Shown here: one piece after another, positions 16,415-25,529 of the stretch | Position numbering within the stretch: position 1 is the stretch's first letter | Layout: every line of letters begins with the position of its first letter | Assembly: GCF_900637055.1 (NCBI RefSeq) | Contig: NZ_LR134338.1 | Span: 4,429,001-4,493,000 of the forward strand | Direction: 5' to 3' | Origin: Brevibacillus brevis | GTDB lineage: Bacteria; Bacillota; Bacilli; Brevibacillales; Brevibacillaceae | Length of the DNA: 64,000 nt | The notes under the pieces: generated by a model | Database searches by the model: none | Told to the model about the DNA's origin: nothing | What the model saw: only the letters and a program-made list of their open reading frames with translations | Translations under genes and position numbers: made by a program

Positions 16415-17182
16415 TTAGATCACTTTCGCTTCATTGCGCAACAGTTGCACCAATTCCGACGTTTGAGCTGCCAATTCGCCAGAGAGAATGCGACCCGCCT
16501 GCTTTTTCGGAGGCAATGTCTGATCAACGATTTCTGTCTTTGCTTTTACCTCATCCGCAGTAATTCCCAAATCCTCTGCGCCGAGTCTATCCAATGGTTT
16601 TTTCTTCGCTTTCATGATACCTGGGAGAGAAGGATAGCGCGGCTCGTTTAGTCCTTGCTGAGCCGTAATCAAAACAGGAAGGCTCGTCTCCACGACTTCC
16701 AGGTCACCTTCTACATCGCGCTCTACGCGTACATTTGTCCCGTCCACCTCTAGCTTCACAGCAGTCGAAACATGGTTAATTCCCAGTTCTTCTGCGAGAC
16801 GAGGACCGCCTTGGCCAGCCCCGGAGTCTACAGCCATTTGTCCACCAATGATGATATCGAAGCCAACCTTTTTCGCTACTGCAGCCAATACTTTGGCGAT
16901 CGTGAATTCGTCTCCGAACAGAGACTCGTCATCCACCAGAACAGCCTTGTCTGCGCCCATTGCCAAAGCAGTGCGCAGTGCACTTTCAGCACGGTCCGGG
17001 CCGACGCTGATCACGGTTACTTCGCCGCCGTGATCTTCCTTGAGCTTGATTGCCTCTTCTACAGCGTACTCATCGTAGGGATTAATGATGAATTCAACGC
17101 CATCTTCGGAAATTTGTCCGTTTTGGATGACGATTTTTTCTTCTGTGTCAAACGTCTGTTTCAACACAACCACGATATTCAT
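16415..17182 (-). CDS. etfB: Electron transfer flavoprotein beta subunit
   Basis: 255 residues. It binds AMP and forms the EtfAB heterodimer. Typical segments are I-N-P-Y-D-E-Y-A-V-E-E-A (near 34-45), A-L-A-M-G-A-D-K-A and G-G-Q-M-A-V-D-S-G-A-G-Q-G. A GGAGGAGG site precedes ATG 17182, 52 bp downstream of fadB. Confidence 0.97.
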   Translation of the reverse strand: MNIVVVLKQTFDTEEKIVIQNGQISEDGVEFIINPYDEYAVEEAIKLKEDHGGEVTVISVGPDRAESALRTALAMGADKAVLVDDESLFGDEFTIAKVLAAVAKKVGFDIIIGGQMAVDSGAGQGGPRLAEELGINHVSTAVKLEVDGTNVRVERDVEGDLEVVETSLPVLITAQQGLNEPRYPSLPGIMKAKKKPLDRLGAEDLGITADEVKAKTEIVDQTLPPKKQAGRILSGELAAQTSELVQLLRNEAKVI

Positions 17183-17234
17183 CAGGATGCCTCCTCCTTA
17201 GTGGTACCTCATACTTGTGAAGCTATATGCTCAA

Positions 17235-18008
17235 CTACCGATCTGCGAATTGCGGCTTGCGCTTTTCGAGAAAAGCAGTCACGCCTTCTTTTACGTCCTC
17301 TGTCGCGAATGCATCGCCAAAGAGCTTTGCTTCTTGCTCCAAGCCCTGTGACAACGAAATCTCCGTTGTGTTGTGGATGGACGCTAGGGCAAACTTCAGG
17401 GTAATCGCGCTCTTACTTGCGAAAACAGCTGCCATCTTTTGCGCTTCTCCAAGCAACTGCTCTACGGGATAAACCGCTTCCACAAGACCGATGCGCAAAG
17501 CTTCCTCGCCACCGATCATCTCAGATGTGAGAATCATTTGTGTCGCTTTGCCACGGCCAACCACACGTGGTAGACGTTGCGTACCACCGTAGCCAGGAAT
17601 GAGTCCGAGATTCAACTCAGGCAACCCGAGCTTGGCTTCAGGTGCTGCCAAGCGGATATGGCATGCCAACGCAAGCTCCAATCCTCCGCCAAGGCAAGCG
17701 CCGTTAATTGCTGCAATGATTGGCTTCGGGAACGTTTCCAAGCGATTAAACAATGCTTGACCCTTCTTCGCCAGTTCTTCCGCATTATCCCGATTCAGTT
17801 GGGTAAATTCTTTGATGTCTGCTCCTGCAATGAAAAACCGACCTTCGCCAGTCAAAACGATTGCTTTGATCTCATCGTTATTTTCCCACTGGTCCAAAAG
17901 TTCACTCAATTGACCGAGCACTGCTTGACTGAGTGCGTTAGCAGGCGGGTTGCTAATCGTAACCGTAGCAACGCGATCAACGATTTCTACATTCCAATGC
18001 GACGCCAT
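17235..18008 (-). CDS. fadB: Enoyl-CoA hydratase (crotonase family)
   Basis: 257 residues. It adds water to trans-2-enoyl-CoA in beta-oxidation. The crotonase fold is complete: oxyanion-hole segments at A-G-A-D-I-K-E-F (61-68) and G-A-C-L-G-G-G-L (103-110), with the two catalytic glutamates at Glu111 and Glu131. It corresponds to B. subtilis fadB (ysiB), between fadR and etfB. A FadR-like site lies 48 bp upstream. Confidence 0.93.
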   Translation of the reverse strand: MASHWNVEIVDRVATVTISNPPANALSQAVLGQLSELLDQWENNDEIKAIVLTGEGRFFIAGADIKEFTQLNRDNAEELAKKGQALFNRLETFPKPIIAAINGACLGGGLELALACHIRLAAPEAKLGLPELNLGLIPGYGGTQRLPRVVGRGKATQMILTSEMIGGEEALRIGLVEAVYPVEQLLGEAQKMAAVFASKSAITLKFALASIHNTTEISLSQGLEQEAKLFGDAFATEDVKEGVTAFLEKRKPQFADR

Positions 18009-18055
18009 TCCTCTCCCCCCAAACTCTCCCCATATATAAAAACAGTTACTTTTTC

Positions 18056-18073
18056 ATTCCGAGCGATCGCTCA
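18056..18073. promoter_or_regulatory. FadR-like operator upstream of fadB
   Basis: Minus-strand TGAGCGATCGCTCGGAAT, with a perfect 12-bp core palindrome GAGCGATCGCTC, in the fadB-fadR gap. It shares TGA--GATC-CTC with the strong FadR box at 18753-18770. Known B. subtilis FadR sites have the pattern TGAATGA-N4-TCATTCA. Confidence 0.5.
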
Positions 18074-18126
18074 GTCTTACTGTTTCCATTGTAACAAACG
18101 TTTTCATGCAAAAAAAGCTTTTCTTT

Positions 18127-18717
18127 TCATTCTTTTCCCTTCATACCAAGCAGGAAGAGGTTATGAATGGAATCAACATAAGAGACAAGGTCGTACTTGC
18201 ACTGTTTCATCACCCAAGATGTCGTCACTTCGTCCAGCGTTCCAAAAATCATTTTGCGCGTAATCCGCACCTCCAGATCGGATCGGAATACGCCCTGTTC
18301 CATACCCTCTACGATCACTTCGTCAATGAGGTTGAAATACTGCTTCATCACGTTGCCGATTCCTTCACTAATGATCGGACTGGATTGGCGTAGCTCGATT
18401 TGCGTCACTTTTGCCAGATCATGATCCTTGGATAGCTGGCTCAAGTGTGCATGAATGAGTACATACAGCTTTTGCTCAATGGTCGTCGCTTCCGAAATGC
18501 GTTTGCGGTTTGTCTCCACAAACTGGCCCATCTTTTCGTTAAACAGTGAAATCAAAATATCATCCTTGTTTTCAAAATAGAGGTATATGGTGCCGTCTGC
18601 TACCTTCGCCTCTTTCGCAATTTTCGATACCTGGGCACTGTAATAGCCCTGTCTGGCGATTACTCGAACAGCAGCATCAATAATGGCTTGATACTTTTCC
18701 CCCGTTTTCTTTGCCAT
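18127..18717 (-). CDS. fadR: TetR-family fatty-acid degradation regulator FadR
   Basis: 196 residues from ATG 18717, behind GGAGG; a longer in-frame start lacks a site. Residues 8-55 are the TetR helix-turn-helix (A-A-V-R-V-I-A-R-Q-G-Y-Y, then A-D-G-T-I-Y-L-Y-F-E-N-K-D). The rest should bind long-chain acyl-CoA. Position between lcfA and fadB and a near-consensus FadR operator in its own promoter match B. subtilis FadR (YsiA), which represses fatty-acid degradation until acyl-CoA appears. Confidence 0.9.
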   Translation of the reverse strand: MAKKTGEKYQAIIDAAVRVIARQGYYSAQVSKIAKEAKVADGTIYLYFENKDDILISLFNEKMGQFVETNRKRISEATTIEQKLYVLIHAHLSQLSKDHDLAKVTQIELRQSSPIISEGIGNVMKQYFNLIDEVIVEGMEQGVFRSDLEVRITRKMIFGTLDEVTTSWVMKQCKYDLVSYVDSIHNLFLLGMKGKE

Positions 18718-18752
18718 AACTACCTCCACGTTTACTAACATTGATGACGAAA

Positions 18753-18770
18753 TGAATGATCACTCATTCA
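18753..18770. promoter_or_regulatory. fadR: FadR operator upstream of fadR
   Basis: TGAATGATCACTCATTCA, a perfect inverted repeat (arms extend to 18752 and 18771) with a 4-base spacer. It matches the B. subtilis FadR pattern TGAATGA-N4-TCATTCA exactly in both arms and lies just downstream of the fadR -10, fitting autorepression. Confidence 0.85.
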
Positions 18771-18775
18771 TAATT

Positions 18776-18804
18776 AGTGTAATACAGGGCCACTCCTCTG
18801 TCAA
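18776..18804 (-). promoter_or_regulatory. Promoter of fadR
   Basis: Minus-strand TTGACA (18804-18799), 17 bases, TACACT (18781-18776). The FadR box begins six bases downstream of the -10 and would cover the transcription start. Confidence 0.65.
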
Positions 18805-18868
18805 TCGCAAGGGATCAGCAAAAAAGGCCGCTTTCCGCCTGGGATCGCAAGCCTCAAAACACCAGCTA

Positions 18869-20569
18869 CTAGCTCGTTTTGATTTCCTCCTGGGCTTCCC
18901 TTTTCTTCTTGTCTTCATCTTGTAATTGGCGACGCAATACTTTTCCGACCATGGTTTTGGGCAAATCTGTACGAATCTCGTATTGTCTCGGAATCTTATA
19001 GGCGGCAAGTCTCTGTCTGCAATGCGCTTCCAGATCCTCTTCGCTCGCGAGCTGTCCATCCTTGAAAACGACGAATGCTTTGACTGTTTCGCCCCGGTAC
19101 GGATCAGGGACACCGATGACTGCTGCCTCCTGGATGGCGGGATGCTCAAACAGCACTTCTTCTACTTCGCGCGGATAAATATTGAAGCCACCGGCAATAA
19201 TCATGTCTTTTTTGCGATCTACGATATAGAAATAGCCATTCTCGTCCATATAGCCCATATCTCCCGTCAAAAACCAGCCATCCTTTAATACAGCTGCGGT
19301 ATCCTCTGGGCGATTCCAATAGCCGAGCATGACTTGGGGTCCTTTTACGGCCAACTCCCCGACCTCGCCTTGGGGCATCTCTTCTCCTGTTGCCGTATCC
19401 ACAATTCGGCAATCCGTATCTGGCCACGGCATTCCGATGCTTCCTGTAATGCCTTTTTCCCAAATGGGATTGGAATGTGTTACAGGAGAAGCCTCCGTCA
19501 TCCCATAGCCCTCGACCAGCTTGCCGCCCGTCAACTCCTCAAATTTGAGCTTGACTTCGATCGGCAACGGAGCTGATCCACTGACACATGCGTCGATGGA
19601 AGAAAGATCATGCTTCTTCAAGTCCGGGTGGTTGATGAGACCGATATACATAGTTGGTGCCCCTGGGAAAAGAGTAGGCTTGCGCTTGTCAATCATTTCA
19701 AATATTTGCTTCACGTCGAATTTGGGAACGAGAATAATTTCTGCTGCGATACAAATGCCTTTGTTCATCACGGTAGTCATCCCGTACACGTGGAATAGCG
19801 GGAGCACACACAAAATCCGTTCCTGTCCCTTTTTCAGCTTGTAAAGGACTGCTTGGCACTGGACTGCATTCGCAATGAGATTGGCGTGCGTCAGCATGAC
19901 GCCTTTGGCAACACCTGTTGTCCCCCCTGTATACTGGAGGAGCGCGATATCCTGGCTCGGATCGACTGGTACTTCCACAGGCTTGGTAGCGCTTTCTTTT
20001 AATACGGAAAGAAAAGGCTCAATATCTGCGCTGTATGTAACCTGCGGATTTTGTCCTTGTTTCTTCTGCACGAACGGATAGAGCCATTTTTTCAATAAGG
20101 GAAGGAAATCGCCAATGCTTGTGATGATGATTCGTTGAAGTGAGGTAGATGCACGGACTTGGGTAACACGTTTGTACAACAAATCCAGTGTGATGATGGT
20201 CTCGGCGCCTGAATCGTTCATTTGGTGAATCAATTCTCGCTCGGTATACAGCGGGTTGGTCATAACCACGATGGCACCTGCAAAAAGCGCTCCGTAGTAG
20301 CTGATGACTGCTTGTGGAGTATTTGGCAGCATAATCGCCACGCGGTCTCCTTTCTTTACACCGCGCTTGATCAATGCATTGGCAAATTGGTATGACAACT
20401 GCAAAAGCTCTCGATACGTAATGCTTTTTCCCATGAAATAGATCGCGTTACTGTCTGGATACATAGCTGCAGACTGCTCCAGAAAATGCGTCAAAGGAAC
20501 ACGGGGGTAATCCAATGACGGCGGAGTTTCGGGCGGGTAATTGGCAATCCAAGGCTTGGCATTTGACAT
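18869..20569 (-). CDS. lcfA: Long-chain fatty acid-CoA ligase
   Basis: 566 residues. It activates fatty acids to acyl-CoA through an acyl-AMP. The AMP-binding P-loop is Q-Y-T-G-G-T-T-G-V-A-K-G, followed by G-Y-G-M-T-E-A-S-P and the C-terminal hinge T-G-D-M-G-Y ... V-D-R-K-K-D-M-I. The start is ATG 20569 with GGAGGG 7 bases upstream; two earlier in-frame ATGs are too close to any site. It precedes fadR as in B. subtilis (lcfA-fadR-fadB-etfBA). Confidence 0.95.
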   Translation of the reverse strand: MSNAKPWIANYPPETPPSLDYPRVPLTHFLEQSAAMYPDSNAIYFMGKSITYRELLQLSYQFANALIKRGVKKGDRVAIMLPNTPQAVISYYGALFAGAIVVMTNPLYTERELIHQMNDSGAETIITLDLLYKRVTQVRASTSLQRIIITSIGDFLPLLKKWLYPFVQKKQGQNPQVTYSADIEPFLSVLKESATKPVEVPVDPSQDIALLQYTGGTTGVAKGVMLTHANLIANAVQCQAVLYKLKKGQERILCVLPLFHVYGMTTVMNKGICIAAEIILVPKFDVKQIFEMIDKRKPTLFPGAPTMYIGLINHPDLKKHDLSSIDACVSGSAPLPIEVKLKFEELTGGKLVEGYGMTEASPVTHSNPIWEKGITGSIGMPWPDTDCRIVDTATGEEMPQGEVGELAVKGPQVMLGYWNRPEDTAAVLKDGWFLTGDMGYMDENGYFYIVDRKKDMIIAGGFNIYPREVEEVLFEHPAIQEAAVIGVPDPYRGETVKAFVVFKDGQLASEEDLEAHCRQRLAAYKIPRQYEIRTDLPKTMVGKVLRRQLQDEDKKKREAQEEIKTS

Positions 20570-20713
20570 GGTCATTCCCTCCATCCCTTAAATGGCCTTG
20601 CCTCTCCCTATGATCTACATTCATAATCTCTTCCTAATGACTATTGTATTCGAAACATATTCAATTTTCCAACTAAAATCATGTACTTTCCATCTGGGAC
20701 AAGCCATTCGACG

Positions 20714-20751
20714 AAAAAGGACATAGCCCATGATGAAAGCCATGTCCTTTG
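20714..20751 (-). terminator. Terminator of the LCP gene
   Basis: AAAGGACATGGC pairs with GCTATGTCCTTT with one mismatch, with five T on the minus strand, 20 bases past the stop. Confidence 0.88.
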
Positions 20752-20770
20752 CCCTTATAATCTTTGTGTA

Positions 20771-21760
20771 TTACGGTGTTACTTCCTTGATAATTTGCTG
20801 GCGTGCTCTTTCCCGTTCAGATGTGGGGACGAGATGATACCAGCCAACGATTCCATTATGCCAAATGCGCTCATCCTGCCCGACCAATGTATCAGCTTGA
20901 ATGGAGTTCGGAGTGCCATCGCCATAGGACAATAGCAGAGAGGCGATTTCCTGCTCAGTGAGGTCCGTTTTCACATGCTGACCCAGAATTTCCATGAGTG
21001 AGAATGCCTTGGTATACACTTGGAGCGAGGTGCCTTTTGAAGCCAATGCTTGGAGAATCTCCTGCTGTCGGCCAATCCGCATATAATCACTGTCTTCCTT
21101 GCCCAGATCACTTTTGCGATAACGTGCGTAATCCAATGCCTGCTCACCTGATAAAGTCTGCAGCCCTGGTTGAATGTCGATATACGTGTCGTCGCTCGGA
21201 TCGCTGTATTTCATGCGTTTCTTCACATCGACAGTGACACCTCCGAGCTCGTCCACAATTTGACGAAAGCCATCGAAATCTACGGAGATATACCGATCAA
21301 TTTTTATATGTAAAAATTTCTCCAGCGACTCTTTCACCATCTTTGGACCACCAAAAGCCATCGCATGGTTCACTTTGTCGTATCCTTTTCCCGGGAGCTC
21401 CATGTAGCTATCACGTGGAATCGCCAAAAGGTAGACCGATTGCTTCCCAGGATGAATCGCCGCAAGCATCATTGTATCTGAACGTGCACTCTCCCCGTCT
21501 CGACTATCCACCCCAAGAAGCAGAGCAACGAAAGGCTTCAATGGTTCTGTTCCTGTCAAAAGATTACGTGGAGGAAGGGAAACAGCTGCCTGTTTTGCGT
21601 TCCCTTTTGCTCCATCAATCGGAGCATACCACTGATTTGTCATTTGCTTGTAGTGATAGGCACTGTAGGCAACCAGCAGCAACGCCCCGATCGCCAAACA
21701 GGAAAAGGTATGAAACGCAATCTGTTTTCCATGTCGCTTGAAAAATGACCATATAAACAT
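20771..21760 (-). CDS. LytR-CpsA-Psr (LCP) family cell-wall polymer ligase
   Basis: 329 residues from ATG 21760, preceded by AAAGGGGGAGG; the open frame extends 5' but overlaps the thiolase gene. One membrane helix (about 15-35) anchors an external LCP domain. Key residues of the pyrophosphate pocket are present: L-G-V-D-S-R near 82-87, R-S-D-T (93-96), I-P-R-D-S (114-118), and A-R-Y-R-K near the C-terminal end of the domain. LCP enzymes attach teichoic acids or secondary polymers to peptidoglycan, which fits the envelope cluster nearby at 24-42 kb. Confidence 0.92.
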   Translation of the reverse strand: MFIWSFFKRHGKQIAFHTFSCLAIGALLLVAYSAYHYKQMTNQWYAPIDGAKGNAKQAAVSLPPRNLLTGTEPLKPFVALLLGVDSRDGESARSDTMMLAAIHPGKQSVYLLAIPRDSYMELPGKGYDKVNHAMAFGGPKMVKESLEKFLHIKIDRYISVDFDGFRQIVDELGGVTVDVKKRMKYSDPSDDTYIDIQPGLQTLSGEQALDYARYRKSDLGKEDSDYMRIGRQQEILQALASKGTSLQVYTKAFSLMEILGQHVKTDLTEQEIASLLLSYGDGTPNSIQADTLVGQDERIWHNGIVGWYHLVPTSERERARQQIIKEVTP

Positions 21761-21813
21761 GACAAAGCCTCCCCCTTTGCTTCCATTTTTAACAGGGGAG
21801 ACTTCGTTTAAAC

Positions 21814-22989
21814 CTACGTGCGTTCGACAACCATCGCCATACCCATCCCGCCGCCAACACATAGGGCAGCCAAGCCTCGTTTCAGCTGTCGCCGCTTCAT
21901 TTCGTGCAGCAAGGTGACGACAATTCGGCAGCCAGTAGAACCAACAGGGTGACCCAGCGCGATGCCGCTTCCGTTCACATTCGTTATTTCCCGAGGCAGC
22001 TCCAGCAGTTTTTCCACCGCGAGGTATTGCGCGGCAAAGGCTTCGTTTACTTCGATCAGTTCGATATCCGCGAGCGTCAGACCGGCTTTTGCCAATGCTC
22101 GCTTCACTGCTGGAACGGGCCCATATCCCATCAAATCGGGTTCTACCCCCGCTACCGCCCACGAGACAATTCTGCCGAGTGGTTCGATCCCAAGCTCTCT
22201 CGCTTTTCCTTCTTTCATCAAAACGGCTGCGGACGCACCATCGTTGAGCCCGGAGGCATTGCCTGGCGTCACTGTACCATTGTCTCGGAAACTGGGTCTT
22301 AGCTTCGCGAGACTTTCCAATGTCACTCCCCTGCGAGGGAATTCGTCTTCCGTTACGATGATTTCTTCGGTGCGTTTTTGAATAGGAACCCCGATGATTT
22401 CCTCGGCAAACAAACCACTGTCTATTGCTCGGATCGCATTCTGCTGACTGCGCAAGGCAATCTCATCCGACTCCTCACGCGTGATCCCATAAATATCGAC
22501 CAAACGTTCTGCCGTTTCGCCCATCAGGATTTGATGGTGAGGGTCTGTTAACAACTCCCACATCGCATCGGTCATTTCCCCATGTGTCAATCGTTTGCCC
22601 CAGCGCGCATTTTTCAGGACATACGGGGCGTTGCTCATGCTCTCAACGCCGCCTGCCAATACGATTTCACTGTCGCCTAAAAGGATTTGGGAAGCGCCGC
22701 TCACAATCGCTTGCATGCCGGAAGCACATTGACGTTGAATCGTGAAGCCCGTCACTTCTTTCCCCAACCCTGCGTCCAATGCTGCCACTCGCGCTATGTT
22801 TGGCTCGTCTGTACGCTGAATGCAATTCCCTAAAATGACTTCATTGATCTGAGAAGCTTCCAGGCCAGACCGAGCCATGACGCCACGAATGACGGTTTCT
22901 GCCAGCTTGCGAGCGCTTACATCTTTCAGGACGCCACCAAACGTACCGATTGGCGTACGTCCAGCAGCAGCAATGACAACCTGCTCCAT
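21814..22989 (-). CDS. Thiolase (acetyl-CoA acyltransferase)
   Basis: 391 residues. The nucleophilic Cys88 is in Q-R-Q-C-A-S-G-M-Q; the catalytic His lies in A-L-G-H-P-V-G-S-T-G and the second Cys in A-L-C-V-G-G-G-M-G. It can act in biosynthesis (acetoacetyl-CoA) or the last step of beta-oxidation; the fad genes upstream make the second likely. GGAGGGG precedes ATG 22989. Substrate length is not decidable from sequence. Confidence 0.93.
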   Translation of the reverse strand: MEQVVIAAAGRTPIGTFGGVLKDVSARKLAETVIRGVMARSGLEASQINEVILGNCIQRTDEPNIARVAALDAGLGKEVTGFTIQRQCASGMQAIVSGASQILLGDSEIVLAGGVESMSNAPYVLKNARWGKRLTHGEMTDAMWELLTDPHHQILMGETAERLVDIYGITREESDEIALRSQQNAIRAIDSGLFAEEIIGVPIQKRTEEIIVTEDEFPRRGVTLESLAKLRPSFRDNGTVTPGNASGLNDGASAAVLMKEGKARELGIEPLGRIVSWAVAGVEPDLMGYGPVPAVKRALAKAGLTLADIELIEVNEAFAAQYLAVEKLLELPREITNVNGSGIALGHPVGSTGCRIVVTLLHEMKRRQLKRGLAALCVGGGMGMAMVVERT

Positions 22990-23030
22990 TGATTTTCCCC
23001 TCCATTGAGTACCCTATTTTATTTATTGTC

Positions 23031-23978
23031 TCACACGGAAGTTACAGGGCGGTTCCCAGCGATGTTTTTCAATACAACGGTGATCCATTCGTCTTGTTGA
23101 CTTTCTTTCTCTACTTGGAAGCCTGCCTGTTCAAATGTAGCGATGACAGCTTCCCGATTCCATTCGACAATACCCGAGAGAATCAAAATTCCTTCAGGTG
23201 CCATTCGCTCCGTAATCATCGGAAGCATCGCGACATTTTCATCGCCTCCGATGTTGACCAGAATGACATCCGCTCGGCCAGGCAATTGGGACTTAACTGC
23301 GTCCTCGCTCGCATCCCCGATCACAACTTGTACAGCGTGGTCAGGAAGGTGGTTATTGGTCGCATTGACGAGAACCTGATACTCGCTTTGTGGATTAATA
23401 TCCACTGCCCATACAGGATGCTTGGCTCCATTCAAAGCGCAGTACAAAGAGAGAATTCCTGAGCCAGCTCCTACATCAATGACTTGCTTGCCCTCCAGAT
23501 CCATTTCTTGCAAAAACAAAAGAATGTCCTGTGTTGTTCCATGATAGCCGGTTCCGAAGGCTGCCCCTGGATCGATCCATAGGATATGCCGAGCCGACTC
23601 CAGCGCTGCGGGGTCCGTCCACGTTGGTGCCACCCACCAGTCGCCTATCTTGACTTCCCGGAACTCCTCTTTCCACGATTCATTTTCTTCAGCTACGAGC
23701 TCTACTTCTTTTATGGTGACTTGTTCATTCCAGCGTTGAATGTAGGTCTTCAGGCGGTCCACATGCTCCTCTTCACGATCGTGCTGGGGTTCAAACAAAT
23801 AGCCAACAAGCGGACCTTCCGTATTTTCTGCGTAATCATATCCGTTTTCCGTTGTCAGTACTTCGATTTGCGGTTCAATCCAGCCAAGCGTGTAGGAGCT
23901 GGTCAAAACCTCTGCCACAAACAAATCCTCAATCTCTGGTTCCACTAGTAATGTGTATTTGAGCCACATGCTTTCCAT
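23031..23978 (-). CDS. prmA: Ribosomal protein L11 methyltransferase-like protein
   Basis: 315 residues. The C-terminal half is a Rossmann methyltransferase with motif I D-V-G-A-G-S-G-I-L-S and post-I W-A-V-D-I-N; the N-terminal domain (M-W-L-K-Y-T-L-L-V-E-P) should recognise the substrate. ATG 23978 follows AAGGAG by 10 bases. In many Bacilli prmA follows dnaJ; here it is next to the thiolase, so it may be a second PrmA-type enzyme and L11 specificity is not proven. Confidence 0.8.
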   Translation of the reverse strand: MESMWLKYTLLVEPEIEDLFVAEVLTSSYTLGWIEPQIEVLTTENGYDYAENTEGPLVGYLFEPQHDREEEHVDRLKTYIQRWNEQVTIKEVELVAEENESWKEEFREVKIGDWWVAPTWTDPAALESARHILWIDPGAAFGTGYHGTTQDILLFLQEMDLEGKQVIDVGAGSGILSLYCALNGAKHPVWAVDINPQSEYQVLVNATNNHLPDHAVQVVIGDASEDAVKSQLPGRADVILVNIGGDENVAMLPMITERMAPEGILILSGIVEWNREAVIATFEQAGFQVEKESQQDEWITVVLKNIAGNRPVTSV

Positions 23979-24117
23979 GATGAAAATGCTCCTTCCCTTT
24001 TGCTGTCATTCGCCCCTATTCTTGCGGACATCTATTCACTTATATGTGGATGGCAAGGATGATAGAGAACATGGTATGATAGTAGAATGGACTATCACAA
24101 CCGCAGGGAGGCTTACC

Positions 24118-24237
24118 ATGTTTGACGAATTTTTTTACCGCCGCCGCAAAAACAAGGGACTTTTCATCGTCATGATTGCCCTCATCGTTCTTGGCATCGG
24201 CATGTTCGGTATGGGTTTCCTCTATATGTTCTCGTAA
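24118..24237 (+). CDS. Small single-pass membrane protein (39 aa)
   Basis: A 39-codon frame with a strong GGGAGG site 6-7 bases before ATG 24118. It starts M-F-D-E-F-F-Y, then has a very basic stretch R-R-R-K-N-K and one hydrophobic helix (about 14-37) rich in Gly, Ile and Met. The charge pattern predicts the N-terminus inside the cell. A -10-like TATGAT lies about 40 bases upstream. No family recognised. Confidence 0.55.
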   Translation: MFDEFFYRRRKNKGLFIVMIALIVLGIGMFGMGFLYMFS

Positions 24238-24407
24238 TTCGGAACAACATCATTATACCCTACGAACTGCGCTACACCCACTGTATCTGTCCAAACAATT
24301 GGGGCGTGAAGTTTTCTACTGTGGTTGCTTTACTTCCCCTTGTTTACTCGATTATACTTGAGAATGTATTTTTCCTGTACGTTTGATATAGAAAGAAGGT
24401 TCACTCC

Positions 24408-25505
24408 ATGTCGCGAATTCTCATCTCCGGGTACTACGGCTTTAATAATGCCGGAGACGATGTGGTCCTGTACGGCATCATCAGCTCTCTTAAGCGGGAA
24501 CAACCAAATATCTCTCTCGCCGTCTTGTCTAATCAGCCTGATCGGACTGCGGAATTGTTCGGGATTGAAGCCTATAACCGCTGGAGCTTTGGAACCATCG
24601 TCCGCGAGCTTTCGCGAAGTGACATGCTGGTGATGGGCGGCGGTACACTGATGCAGGATGTAACCAGTCCGCGCAGTGTCCTCTACTATTTGGGCATCGT
24701 CACCATTGCCAAGCTTTTAGGTAAACCCGTGGTCTTTTACGCACAAGGGTTTGGACCCATCCTCAAATCGCTCAGTCGCACGATGATTAAACGCGTAGTG
24801 AATCACGTCAACATCATCACGGTTCGCGACTATGAATCTGGGGAGGACTTCAAAGCCTGCGGCGTAAAAAAAGCCCCTGTCTATATAACAGCTGACCCTG
24901 CTCTAACGATATCCCCAGACGATATTGCAGATCAACGGGGAAAAGAGCTGCTACACGGTATGTTTGATGATCCTTCCAAGCCTTTGGTCGCCATCTCTGT
25001 CCGGGACTGGAAGCAGGAACAGCAATTCAAACAGAAGATAGCCCGTGCAGCAGATTGGTTTATCATGCGCGGATGGAATGTTCTCTTCCTGCCGATGCAT
25101 GTCCCTAGTGATTTGGCACCGTCCAAGGAAATCATGGACCAGATGAGCCAACCAGGAGCACGTCTTCTCGATGCGCCTGTGACTTTTCATGACATTATGT
25201 CGGTATTGAAGCAATGCAACTACGTCGTTGGTATGCGGCTTCACTCGCTCATTCTTGCGTGCATGCTGCGAATCCCTTTTATCGGCATCTCCTACGATCC
25301 GAAAATCGATCGATTCGTCGAACGCGCTGGAATGCCTAATGCTGGTCATATTACTGAACTCGATGAAACTACACTTTTGACCTTGCTCGCTGAAAAACTG
25401 GACAACCTCGATCACGAAATTGATGTGGTGACGAAACATTCCCATCTGTTAGCGATTGAAGCTTCCAAAAGCAGTGAACTTGTTCTGCAGGCGCTGCGTA
25501 AATAA
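24408..25505 (+). CDS. csaB: Polysaccharide pyruvyl transferase CsaB
   Basis: 365 residues. CsaB adds a pyruvate ketal to secondary cell-wall polysaccharide, the ligand of SLH domains that hold S-layer proteins. Family features are the N-terminal S-G-Y-Y-G-F-N-N-A-G-D, the M-G-G-G-T-L-M-Q-D loop near 77-85 and V-G-M-R-L-H-S-L-I near residue 272. GAAGG precedes ATG 24408. A methyltransferase gene follows 24 bp later. Confidence 0.93.
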   Translation: MSRILISGYYGFNNAGDDVVLYGIISSLKREQPNISLAVLSNQPDRTAELFGIEAYNRWSFGTIVRELSRSDMLVMGGGTLMQDVTSPRSVLYYLGIVTIAKLLGKPVVFYAQGFGPILKSLSRTMIKRVVNHVNIITVRDYESGEDFKACGVKKAPVYITADPALTISPDDIADQRGKELLHGMFDDPSKPLVAISVRDWKQEQQFKQKIARAADWFIMRGWNVLFLPMHVPSDLAPSKEIMDQMSQPGARLLDAPVTFHDIMSVLKQCNYVVGMRLHSLILACMLRIPFIGISYDPKIDRFVERAGMPNAGHITELDETTLLTLLAEKLDNLDHEIDVVTKHSHLLAIEASKSSELVLQALRK

Positions 25506-25529
25506 GGCTGACCTGGAAAGGAGGACATC

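Noticed and set aside
20581..20640. Second FadR box before lcfA
   Set aside because: Only TGAATG with a shifted, incomplete second half is visible; weaker than the three listed sites.
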